Shown here piece after piece: positions 1-6,035 of a DNA stretch of 8,522 nucleotides. The translations under genes and the position numbers were made by a program. The stretch lies in the NCBI GenBank assembly GCA_964485235.1, contig CAZAIO010000110.1, positions 1 through 8,522 of the forward strand, given 5' to 3'. The notes under the pieces are model-generated. The model was not told where the DNA came from. It made no database searches and saw only the letters and a list, made by a program, of their open reading frames with translations. Source of the stretch: CAZAIO01 sp964485235. Its GTDB lineage: Bacteria > Chloroflexota > Dehalococcoidia > GIF9 > UBA5629. How positions within the stretch are numbered: position 1 is the first letter of the stretch; each line of letters begins with the position of its first letter.

Positions 1-212
1 ATTGCATTGTTATTGTATCAAAGATGTCTAATCAAGGCTATCGGAAATGGATTAACTCCCGAAAACAGGCAAACGCAATGGACTTTTCCAAACCGGCTTA
101 ATAATTACATAGGTCAGATAACGTGTACACAGCTTCCGGTTTTTATCAGCCAACGTTTGAAGTCAAGCGTGATTTATCATTACTGACTGCTCCGGCGTAT
201 TCATATTTGAAG
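1..212. other. Left edge, no assignable gene
   Basis: No gene can be assigned here. On the + strand, one frame is open from base 1 to a TGA at 184-186 (61 codons, no ATG near its start), and another is open from base 3 to a TAA at 99-101 (32 codons). Either could be the 3' end of a gene that begins outside the window. I recognise neither translation, and open runs of this length can occur by chance. No clear terminator hairpin is visible before the first permease gene. Confidence 0.3.
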
Positions 213-241
213 TTGACACATATGATAACCGGATGTTACAG
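213..241 (+). promoter_or_regulatory. Possible promoter of first MFS gene
   Basis: A perfect TTGACA lies at 213-218 and a near-consensus TATGAT at 221-226. They are too close to act as one -35/-10 pair. If TATGAT is the -10, the expected transcript start is about 233, exactly an in-frame ATG. If TTGACA is the -35, the -10 would be the weak TTACAG at 236-241 and transcription would begin just before the ATG at 251. Either way the mRNA would be almost leaderless, which agrees with the missing SD. Which element is used is inference. Confidence 0.35.
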
Positions 242-250
242 TTTGTCATT

Positions 251-1498
251 ATGCCAACAAACCGTATCCACTACGGGTGGGTTGTAGTCATAGCCGGCGC
301 TATTATGCTGTCAACTTGCTCGCTTGCCCTGTTCACATTTGGTGTTTTCCTGAGGCCGTTATCTCTGCAATTCGGATGGGAAAGAGGCCCTATTTCACTA
401 GCTGTGTCTATAACTTTTTTAGTAGCAGGTGTTACAGGTCTGCTGACCGGAAAAATATGTGACCGGTATGGCCCCAGAATCTTAGTTACACTGGGCGGCA
501 TTATAATGGGTGCCGGCTATCTGCTGATGGCTCACGCTACGACACTGATCCAGGTATATATATTCTGGGGGTTGTTTCTGGGAATAGCACAGTCCTGTTT
601 AGCGCTCCCGATACTTTCTACGATACCGAGATGGTTTGTACATAGAAGAGGAATAGCCGTCAGCATTCCATTTGCCGGTTTTGGGATTGGATCTATTGTT
701 TCCCCCATTCTCGCGCAGTTACTGCTATCCGCATACGGGTGGCAAAATGCCATTACTGTGCTGGGTATAATCGCCCTTGTTATCAACATCCCTCTTTCTC
801 AATTGACCAGAAAAGACCCGGCTGAAATGCGGCTGAAACCCTATGGTGAATCTGTAAATCCCGAAGTCAACAGGATAGGAAATCCGGACAAAGAGCATTC
901 GCTCACGGAGGCTATGCGGACCCTGCCTTTCTGGATATTCGGCACACTTGATTTCCTGTGGCTTTTCTGTCAACAAACGATTACCATTCATATCGTTTCA
1001 CATGCAATAGATAAAGGAATTGCAGATCTTGTTGCTGCCGGTATACTATCCATACTGGGGAGTGTTACCGTAGCCGGTATGCTTTCAATAGGTTTTATAG
1101 CAGATAAATTAGGGGCAAGGCGATCACTGAGTATGTGTCTGATAATTGGAACACTAGCGCTCGTGTGGTTTTCCTTTGCCGGTGGAATATGGGCGTTCTA
1201 CATATTTGCTTTTGTCTTTGGCCTTGCCGTCGGCGGCACAAAACCACTGGATATGTTAGTATCGGCGGAACTATTCGGAGTGAAGTCTATGGGAATAATA
1301 TTAGGCGCTATCCTGCTCTTCGGGACCATGGGCGGTGCTATAGGACCGGCATTTGCCGGATATACGTATGATTTAACCGGCAGCTACAACGTCACTTTAA
1401 TAGCTCTCGTCGTGATTTCAACAATTGCAACAGTATTAGGACTGGTCCTGTTAAAATATAAGAGCAAACCAATACAAAATGAATTGAACATACAATGA
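251..1498 (+). CDS. MFS permease, OFA/monocarboxylate-type
   Basis: This is a 12-helix major facilitator superfamily transporter of the inner membrane, probably carrying a small organic anion; the substrate cannot be read from sequence. From the ATG at 251 it has 415 residues, normal for the family. It opens with the short YGW-V-V lead into TM1 seen in oxalate/formate-antiporter-like (OFA) and monocarboxylate-porter-like proteins. MFS motif A in loop 2-3 is GKICDRYGPR (about residues 67-76), and its second-half counterpart GFIADKLGARR is near 281-291. A charged loop at about 185-225 separates the two six-helix halves. An in-frame ATG at 233 would add MLQFVI; I prefer 251 because the paralogue at 1684 also starts a few residues before YGW. 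Neither start has an SD. The next permease is 185 bp downstream in the same direction. Confidence 0.9.
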   Translation: MPTNRIHYGWVVVIAGAIMLSTCSLALFTFGVFLRPLSLQFGWERGPISLAVSITFLVAGVTGLLTGKICDRYGPRILVTLGGIIMGAGYLLMAHATTLIQVYIFWGLFLGIAQSCLALPILSTIPRWFVHRRGIAVSIPFAGFGIGSIVSPILAQLLLSAYGWQNAITVLGIIALVINIPLSQLTRKDPAEMRLKPYGESVNPEVNRIGNPDKEHSLTEAMRTLPFWIFGTLDFLWLFCQQTITIHIVSHAIDKGIADLVAAGILSILGSVTVAGMLSIGFIADKLGARRSLSMCLIIGTLALVWFSFAGGIWAFYIFAFVFGLAVGGTKPLDMLVSAELFGVKSMGIILGAILLFGTMGGAIGPAFAGYTYDLTGSYNVTLIALVVISTIATVLGLVLLKYKSKPIQNELNIQ

Positions 1499-1683
1499 AC
1501 AGTCTACAGTTTACAGTTAGGAGTTTGCCGATTAAATCATTAAAGGATATACTATGTATCGTTTATCTTTATTGTTGCCATTAGCAACTATTTGATTAAT
1601 AAACTATAAGCACATCGATTTTCAGTTCATGCGATTTTTATATGCTGATCCGGTATCTGCATACAAACTGATCTCTAATATAT
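1499..1683 (+). other. Gap between permeases: weak hairpin, mini-ORF
   Basis: This AT-rich spacer holds a 5-bp hairpin (GTTGC 1574-1578, GCAAC 1584-1588) followed by a short T-rich stretch, too weak to call a terminator with confidence. A 13-codon ORF at 1554-1595 (MYRLSLLLPLATI, then TGA) follows an AAAGGA at a reasonable SD distance and spans the hairpin. It could be a leader peptide for the second permease, or chance. No convincing promoter pair was found before 1684. Confidence 0.25.
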
Positions 1684-2949
1684 ATGTCTCAGAAAAAGAA
1701 TAAAATATTTTACGGCTGGTTTGTTGTCCTGTCTTTGACAATGATCTGGACAGTAACCCAGGGTATTAGCGTACATAGCTTCACCTCTTATATTGAACCG
1801 CTTTCGGGCAGGTTTGGCTGGAATGTCACCGAGATTACCCTTGCAGTGTCATTATGGAACCTGGTATTCATGCTGTTCATGCCGATCGTCGGCATGGCTA
1901 TCGACCGCTATAATACAAGAAAACTGGTTATCGCCGGCATTACTCTTATGAGTATCGGTATATTCCTGTTAAGCTGGATTAATTCTCTTGCCCAATTTTA
2001 TTTATGCTACATTCTGATGGGTATAGGAGGAAGTACCTGTATTGCTACTGTACCAATGACCGTAGTAGGAAGATGGTTCAAGAAAAAGTTATCCCTTGCT
2101 ACAAGCATCGTTATGTCAGGTGCCAGCATCGGGGGATTTCTGGTCCCGGTAGTAACCAGCGCTATAGACATGATCGGCTGGAAAATAGCCATGCTCATCA
2201 TAAGTATAAGCATGTTTGTAGTGCTTTTTCTCTTCTCTTTGATAATCCGTCAGAGCCCTGAGCATTATGGTGATTTGCTCGACGGGGAAACGAATGATAC
2301 TACGGTCCCCTTCGAAGACCGGATTTCGATACAAGACAGTGAAGTGAGTCTTGGAATTAAACAGGCCCTTAAAAGCGGGCCGTTCTGGCATATCTCGCTG
2401 GCATTCATGTTTCATGTATTTGCACCACTGGCAGTACAGGTACATACAATGCCTTTTCTATCTATTATCGGCGTTGACAGAACGACATCGAGCTTAATAG
2501 CAGGCGCTTTGCTTGTATCAGGGTTATTCAGCCGCCTGTTATTCGGCTGGTTGGGAGATAAATTCGATAGAAAGTGGGTTGCGGCTTCAGGAACAACAAT
2601 GATCGGTATAAGCCTTTTAATGTTTAGCTACGTTTCCCCCGAATCCACATGGTTGATTATTCCAGCCGTTATTTTATGCGGTATGGGTTGGGGCGGAGCT
2701 ACTGTACTGCACCCGGTCCTCCTGAGAGAATATTTTGGTGTCGGCAATCTGGGATCCATCATAGGGTTTTCTATGGGTATAACAGTTATCGGCGTTATAG
2801 TGAGCCCGCCATTGACCAGCTGGATATTCGAAACGTTCGGCAATTATCGCATCGTATGGCTCATCCTTATCGGCGTGGTCATCTTTAGCGTAGTCAGCCA
2901 GTTAACCAACCCGCCGGTGAGTGCTTTTAGAAAAAAGAGAGAATTATAG
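1684..2949 (+). CDS. MFS permease, OFA/monocarboxylate-type (second copy)
   Basis: This is a second 12-helix MFS permease of the inner membrane, 421 residues, homologous to the product of the gene just upstream but clearly diverged. Shared landmarks are the YGWFVV start of TM1 (residues 10-15), motif A GMAIDRYNTRK at 70-80, its second-half counterpart GWLGDKFDRKW at 288-298, and an ALKSGPFW segment (228-235) entering TM7 that matches AMRTLPFW in the first permease. The hydrophilic central loop spans about 190-228. OFA-like transporters exchange or import small carboxylates; the substrate is unknown. No SD precedes the ATG: the bases before it are a T/A run. A bidirectional hairpin begins about 110 bp after the stop. 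The pair may be an old tandem duplication, with different substrates or transport directions. Confidence 0.9.
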   Translation: MSQKKNKIFYGWFVVLSLTMIWTVTQGISVHSFTSYIEPLSGRFGWNVTEITLAVSLWNLVFMLFMPIVGMAIDRYNTRKLVIAGITLMSIGIFLLSWINSLAQFYLCYILMGIGGSTCIATVPMTVVGRWFKKKLSLATSIVMSGASIGGFLVPVVTSAIDMIGWKIAMLIISISMFVVLFLFSLIIRQSPEHYGDLLDGETNDTTVPFEDRISIQDSEVSLGIKQALKSGPFWHISLAFMFHVFAPLAVQVHTMPFLSIIGVDRTTSSLIAGALLVSGLFSRLLFGWLGDKFDRKWVAASGTTMIGISLLMFSYVSPESTWLIIPAVILCGMGWGGATVLHPVLLREYFGVGNLGSIIGFSMGITVIGVIVSPPLTSWIFETFGNYRIVWLILIGVVIFSVVSQLTNPPVSAFRKKREL

Positions 2950-3056
2950 CTTTAATCGAAATATTGAATTGATATAGAACGCAGCGTATTATCTATTAAT
3001 TATTACTCCATAGAACAGACGCGGCAGGACGCCAGTATAACCCGTATAAAAGATTG

Positions 3057-3087
3057 AGGCCGGATATTCTTTCTGAACATCCGGCCT
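3057..3087. terminator. Bidirectional hairpin terminator (copy 1)
   Basis: Arms AGGCCGGAT (3057-3065) and ATCCGGCCT (3079-3087) pair perfectly over 9 bp. After one A-C mismatch, TTC/GAA extends the stem below a 5-base loop. It sits between the permease (+) and the 50-aa miniprotein gene (-), so it can serve both. T tracts are modest: TTTC follows on the + strand and a T-rich stretch further out on the minus strand. A near-identical hairpin follows the second miniprotein gene at 6528-6558. Confidence 0.7.
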
Positions 3088-3164
3088 TTCAGGAAATTCC
3101 TCCGGTTCTTTGTTTAATTATATTCGTTTCAGATACCTCCTTTTAACTTATCCCGTTTACCTGA

Positions 3165-3317
3165 CTACTTTTTCACGGTCGCAAGTTTTTTCTCCCGGGT
3201 TGCTCCGGATTCTTTTATAACCTGATACAGTCCACCGATATTGATGTACCAGACCAGAGCTACGGGGAAGAGGACCAGCGGTATTGCGATTATCATTGCT
3301 ATTACTAACGCTGCCAT
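3165..3317 (-). CDS. 50-aa single-pass membrane miniprotein (copy 1)
   Basis: I do not recognise this protein family. It is a 50-residue protein with an ATG at 3317 and a good SD (AAAGGAG, 3326-3332) 8 nt upstream. Residues 2-26 are a hydrophobic helix (MAALVIAMIIAIPLVLFPVA, then LVWYIN), and the C-terminal half is basic (KES, REKK, VKK). By the positive-inside rule the tail should face the cytoplasm. A homologue lies at 6634-6774, identical at 22 of the first 29 residues and diverged in the tail. Conservation of frame, SD and promoter between copies argues that the gene is real. The longer same-strand frame starting at 3345 is out of register with it. Similarity to small anchors such as RdhB was considered, but this protein has one helix where RdhB has several. 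Confidence 0.8.
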   Translation of the reverse strand: MAALVIAMIIAIPLVLFPVALVWYINIGGLYQVIKESGATREKKLATVKK

Positions 3318-3374
3318 TTTGTTTTCTCCTTTCTCTTTTACTCACTTCCTTTATTCTCTCGAGCTTTCACTTAT

Positions 3375-3408
3375 AGTATATAATCTATATAGCGCCCTGA
3401 CTTCCGTT
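3375..3408 (-). promoter_or_regulatory. Promoter of miniprotein copy 1
   Basis: A TATACT -10 (minus strand, 3380-3375) lies about 58 bp before the start codon. The -35 position holds no TTGACA. Instead a block AACGGAAGTCA covers it, and the equivalent block AACGGAAGGCA sits at the same place before copy 2 (6815-6848). Keeping a non-consensus -35 block in both copies suggests dependence on an activator or an alternative sigma factor, which is inference. Confidence 0.5.
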
Positions 3409-3469
3409 ACACTGCCTGTTTTATACATGTATATATACTTAATTATGAAATCGTCAGTTGTTACTTTAT

Positions 3470-3497
3470 ACCTGAGAGAAAACAATGAGCATCAGGT
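3470..3497. promoter_or_regulatory. Inverted repeat upstream of miniprotein copy 1
   Basis: Perfect arms ACCTGA (3470-3475) and TCAGGT (3492-3497) with a 16-bp spacer lie about 90 bp upstream of the -10. The matching region of copy 2 (6910-6937) keeps the layout but has degraded arms (ACCTGT, TCAAGT). It could be a binding site for a dimeric regulator; direct evidence is lacking. Confidence 0.3.
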
Positions 3498-3592
3498 AAA
3501 TATACGCGGAATAACCGGGCGTGTTTTATATAGATAGTGTATTTTGAAGTAACATTACCGCTCGCCCCATCAGTTCCAGTCAGTTTTCTCTA

Positions 3593-3621
3593 TGCCGGGT
3601 TGAAAGAATTCTCTCCCGGCA
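3593..3621 (+). promoter_or_regulatory. Stem-loop upstream of the selenoprotein gene
   Basis: TGCCGGG (3593-3599) and CCCGGCA (3615-3621) form a 7-bp GC-rich stem with a 15-nt loop, about 95 nt before the proposed TTG start. No T run follows on the + strand, so it is more likely a 5' leader structure than a terminator. No convincing promoter for the downstream gene was identified between 3519 and 3700. Confidence 0.35.
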
Positions 3622-3716
3622 GGATTGAAACCTTTTCCAAATAAAAAATGCATGTTAAAATCGAAGTAAGCGGCATCACTGATAAGCCAACAATAAATAT
3701 AGAAAGGATAGAAACA

Positions 3717-4016
3717 TTGTTAGAGATAACCGATTCAGCCAGAGATAAAATACAGGAGATACTCAGTAAAAATTCAGACAAATATTTACGTATAACGCTT
3801 GAAGCAGGCTGAGGCGGCCCCCGTTTGGGATTAGCCCTGGACGAGCTAAAAGATAATGAGAAAACAACGCTTATAAATGGTATTGATGTTTTAATTGCTG
3901 ATATGGTTAAACCTTATTCAGAAGGAAATAAGGTCGATTATATCCAAACAGCAGAGGGAGCAGGATTTACAATAGAGAAACCCGGGCAAACAGATTGTGA
4001 TGGATGCAGCTGCTGA
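3717..4016 (+). CDS. IscA/HesB-like selenoprotein (in-frame UGA)
   Basis: This is an A-type (IscA/HesB/ErpA fold) small protein in which the first conserved cysteine is encoded by TGA (3810-3812). Read through, it gives 99 residues: an ITDSARDKI start typical of the family, LRITLEAG-U-GGPRLGLALDE with Sec at residue 32, IDYIQTAEGAGF-like core (VDYIQTAEGAGF), and a cysteine tail CDGCSC (C94, C97, C99). Cys-containing relatives have GCGGPRLGLALDE in the same place. HesB-like selenoproteins are an established group; A-type proteins bind Fe-S clusters or iron, but the role of the Sec form is not settled. I chose the TTG start because AAAGGA (3703-3708) sits 8 nt upstream and family members start here. 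An in-frame ATG at 3648 lacks an SD and would add 23 residues. Homology runs on both sides of the TGA in one frame, which argues against a pseudogene. Standard gene calling would miss it or report only 3825-4016. Confidence 0.85.
3831..3849 (+). promoter_or_regulatory. Candidate bacterial SECIS element
   Basis: Within the coding sequence, TTAGC (3831-3835) pairs with GCTAA (3845-3849). Above it come a C-A mismatch, a C-G pair, and an apical loop UGGAC. The loop begins about 25 nt after the UGA, and a G occupies its second position. Both agree with the loose bacterial SECIS consensus (stem-loop shortly after UGA, G in the first two loop bases) recognised by SelB. A competing CCC/GGG hairpin around 3820-3829 is shorter and closer to the UGA. 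Confidence 0.55.
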
Positions 4017-4070
4017 TATCATCACAATAGCGAAATAAACAGGCACTGCGTGTTGAAGTAAAAAGAAAGT

Positions 4071-4397
4071 TCAGATGCTTTTTTCCAGAACGCCCATAGA
4101 GGAAAGGTCGTCCTTCTCGGCTCTGACCAGCTTGGTCACCTCGGAATCAACAAAAGCATCCCAGTCTTTCTTCATGGTCTCTTTCGCAGCCCTGGAGGAC
4201 CTTACAGCTTCCTTAGCCCTTGCCCATTCTTCCTGAATAATCAGGTTTGTCTGTTCCTGGCCGAGTGTATATTCCTCACCGTCCTCCGTCATAGCCAGCG
4301 CCCTTTTGCGAACTCTGTTCACCACAGCACGCTTCAGCCTGTCCAGAGAGAGTATCTCCTCGTTGGAATATTCTTCCGGCTGCCATTCATTCATCAT
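4071..4397 (-). CDS. Charged helical protein, function unknown
   Basis: I do not recognise this protein. It has 108 residues, no signal peptide or membrane segment, no cysteines, and a composition rich in E, K, R and A that predicts mostly alpha helix. One long charged stretch runs from EEWARAKEAVR to KKDWDAF; an RVRKR basic cluster lies near residue 30. It is presumably cytoplasmic. The start is chosen from the promoter: the open frame extends back to a TTG at 4421, but that codon lies between the -35 and -10 elements and cannot be in the main transcript. ATG codons at 4397 and 4394 lie 2-6 nt from the predicted transcript start, so the message should be leaderless or nearly so, and no SD is present. 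It converges on the selenoprotein gene, with 54 bp between stops. Confidence 0.7.
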   Translation of the reverse strand: MMNEWQPEEYSNEEILSLDRLKRAVVNRVRKRALAMTEDGEEYTLGQEQTNLIIQEEWARAKEAVRSSRAAKETMKKDWDAFVDSEVTKLVRAEKDDLSSMGVLEKSI

Positions 4398-4406
4398 CTT
4401 GCCTAT

Positions 4407-4434
4407 ATTATAAACCGGCAAACCCGTATGTCAA
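4407..4434 (-). promoter_or_regulatory. Consensus sigma70 promoter, leaderless transcript
   Basis: On the minus strand, TTGACA (4434-4429) and TATAAT (4412-4407) are both perfect hexamers separated by 16 bp. The predicted transcript start (about 4400) is only a few bases before the ATG at 4397. A second TTGACA (4457-4452) lies 23 bp upstream of the first with no matching -10; it may be coincidental or part of an operator. Confidence 0.8.
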
Positions 4435-4574
4435 TAATAAATCGCCAATAGTGTCAAGTTTTTTCAAATAATGGTCAGATTTTGGGCATTATATATACGC
4501 TGCGTGAAAAAGAGCGACCTCCTGTCGTGCCCGGGAAATACCGACGGATGGGCATATTAACCATTACCTGCGTT

Positions 4575-4606
4575 TAAAGCTTCACGTAATGCTTTAGTTT
4601 TTAAAC
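4575..4606. terminator. Weak hairpin downstream of CARDB gene
   Basis: TAAAGC (4575-4580) and GCTTTA (4591-4596) form a 6-bp stem with a 10-nt loop. The T run (GTTTTT) follows on the + strand, the wrong side for the minus-strand CARDB gene that ends at 4617, so its use as a terminator for that gene is doubtful. An imperfect outer repeat (CGTTTAAA/TTTAAACACG) surrounds it. Confidence 0.3.
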
Positions 4607-4616
4607 ACGACCTGCG

Positions 4617-5675
4617 CTAGCTATCGTACTGCCGCCTGCGTAAAAGAAGAATAACCAGAGCTATAATGAGCGCTACCAGCAGAAAACTCCATAGCAACAA
4701 CAGTGTCCGGTTATTTTTTATCGATGTTTCTTCTTTGGCGTTGTCTCCGATAACAGTAAAGAACGTCTTCTTCCCGTTTACATCAACCTCATAAGTCCCC
4801 GGTTCATCACGGCTCACCACAAATTGCAGCGGAGTTGCGGCATTTCCCGCCAGCACACCTGATTTTACGGCCTCTTCCACGCCGTTTACTTTCAGCGTTG
4901 CCGTGTAGGGGCCTTCTATATCGCCCCTGTTAGCCATATTCACGTAGATGATCACATTTTGACCTGCCACAAGCGTCTGAGGTTGTGCCCAGACATTGGT
5001 CGGTTTGATGTAGTGCGGCTTCGCCCATGACACACCGGATGAGTCCATGAGCCATTTCTCGTAAAAGTCGTCCGCAGGAATTTGAGTGATCGTGATACTA
5101 TCGCTCACCAGGTGATCATCAGGGAGGGGGCTATATTCTGCGATATCAGCGTAAACCGGCTGTACAAAAATAGCGGGCGACTGACCGTATACTATGGTAG
5201 CCTCGCCATACGGGGTAACAGTTATGGTAACTGTCCCCGGACCGGTACAACATACCTGCCAACTTACCGTCACCTGAGCCGGGCATACAGCTCTGCCATT
5301 CGGACAGTCTAAACCTGAACCGGCATTCTGTATAGCTGCTCCCTGCACCGCGGCATTACCCTGTATTGCAATTGTCGCCCGGACATTTTCGATAGCACAT
5401 TGTTCACTAAATGCGTGGACAGGTCGCGTAAAAGGGAACCCTTCAAACCGGTTAAGCTGCACGTCCGGGCAGGTGATCGTTATCACTGCAGTAACGGTGA
5501 AACAAGCGCCTACCTGTACTGTTGTGTTGCCGGTTGGAGATGTTATTTCTGCTGTTAATGTAGGAAGGAAAGGATGATCGCCTTTAACCTCCCGTACAGG
5601 GGCAATTAAAAAACCACTTAAGACCAAACAAAGCGCGAATATAAATAAACCTGCTGTTTTAAGGACTGTTTTCAT
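4617..5675 (-). CDS. Secreted, membrane-anchored CARDB-like surface protein
   Basis: This 352-residue protein should be exported and held on the outer face of the membrane by its C terminus. Residues 1-32 are a signal peptide (MKTVLK, a hydrophobic run, then VREVKG). About 41-172 is a beta-rich, Ig-like region with seven cysteines (58, 69, 93, 124, 131, 142, 143), suggesting disulfides or metal binding. About 225-308 resembles a CARDB/Ig-like adhesion domain: QTLVAGQNV, NMANRGDIEGPYTATLKVNG, EPGTYEVDVNG, FFTV. A TM helix at about 324-345 is followed by RRRQYDS, a cytoplasmic stop-transfer tail. The ATG at 5675 is chosen because AGGAGGGGG sits just upstream; the frame also reaches an ATG at 5699, but that would put the SD inside the gene. 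CARDB domains occur in adhesins and surface-layer-associated proteins; the ligand is unknown. It is transcribed away from the Cys-rich membrane protein gene at 6110. Confidence 0.8.
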   Translation of the reverse strand: MKTVLKTAGLFIFALCLVLSGFLIAPVREVKGDHPFLPTLTAEITSPTGNTTVQVGACFTVTAVITITCPDVQLNRFEGFPFTRPVHAFSEQCAIENVRATIAIQGNAAVQGAAIQNAGSGLDCPNGRAVCPAQVTVSWQVCCTGPGTVTITVTPYGEATIVYGQSPAIFVQPVYADIAEYSPLPDDHLVSDSITITQIPADDFYEKWLMDSSGVSWAKPHYIKPTNVWAQPQTLVAGQNVIIYVNMANRGDIEGPYTATLKVNGVEEAVKSGVLAGNAATPLQFVVSRDEPGTYEVDVNGKKTFFTVIGDNAKEETSIKNNRTLLLLWSFLLVALIIALVILLLRRRQYDS

Positions 5676-5725
5676 CTTCCCCCTCCTGTATGCAAACATC
5701 TAAGATAATAAAAAGGACAATTTGT

Positions 5726-5754
5726 AGTATATTGAAAAAAATATCACAATACAA
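5726..5754 (-). promoter_or_regulatory. Promoter of CARDB gene
   Basis: On the minus strand, TTGTAT (5754-5749) and TATACT (5731-5726) are separated by 17 bp. The predicted leader is about 45 nt and includes the AGGAGGGGG ribosome site. Spacing and position are good, and the -35 matches 4 of 6 consensus bases. Confidence 0.6.
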
Positions 5755-6035
5755 TCCCCGTTGCGCAAATTATTACTAAAAAAGCCCTTCACCGGAACAA
5801 ATAACAGACATGGACATAATCGTATTAATAATTGGAACAGGACTATTGCATAATTGATTATCATGGTCTATAAGTTGACCGGTATATTAATCACAAATAC
5901 CCCCTGATGCCATCGTTTTGATATTGCAATTCTACACATATCCGTAAAAATCCCGCGCAAGGCAAATACTTTATTTGTCAGCCCGATATTTGTTTTTCGT
6001 CAGGTTAATATCAAGTAGAACAATCACCCTCACCC
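5755..6035. other. Divergent intergenic region, no gene seen
   Basis: This AT-rich stretch separates the divergent CARDB and Cys-rich membrane protein genes (434 bp between their starts). I see no open frame with family resemblance or a usable SD. Short symmetric motifs occur, such as ATAAT-TG-ATTAT near 5850-5861 and GGTAT/ATACC near 5881-5901, but none is strong. An isolated TTGACC at 5875-5880 has no good -10 partner. Confidence 0.4.

Larger units (their letters stand above)
3057..3518 (-). repeat. Duplicated miniprotein cassette, copy 1
   Basis: This stretch aligns with 6528-6958 in the same orientation. Read on the minus strand, it contains conserved upstream DNA (about 3410-3518), a conserved promoter (3375-3408), the miniprotein gene (3165-3317), a 3' UTR with an AAGGAGGTA core, and a terminator. 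Bases 3080-3112 are identical to 6551-6583 (33 nt), at least as conserved as the coding part. I saw no terminal inverted repeats or transposase, so this looks like a paralogous gene-plus-regulation duplication, not an insertion sequence. Confidence 0.75.

Noticed and set aside
2116..2445. 109-aa minus-strand open frame inside the second permease gene
   Set aside because: It lies wholly within a well-supported MFS gene, has no family resemblance, and its residues look like the reverse reading of hydrophobic codons.
3157..3345. 62-aa minus-strand frame overlapping the first miniprotein
   Set aside because: It is out of register with the conserved miniprotein frame, has no conserved counterpart in copy 2, and the SD at 3326-3332 is placed for the ATG at 3317.
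3057..3518. Insertion sequence or MITE explanation for the duplicated cassette
   Set aside because: No terminal inverted repeats or target-site duplications were visible at the cassette ends, and it contains a gene with its own promoter and terminator under apparent protein selection.
3241..3537. 98-aa plus-strand frame opposite miniprotein copy 1
   Set aside because: It is antisense to the conserved gene and its promoter; the apparent similarity to the frame at 6581-6802 comes only from the duplicated DNA being read backwards.
3825..4016. 63-aa gene starting with TTG after the UGA
   Set aside because: This is the C-terminal part of the HesB-like protein. Family sequence continues upstream through the UGA in the same frame, and a TTG start there would remove the first conserved motif.
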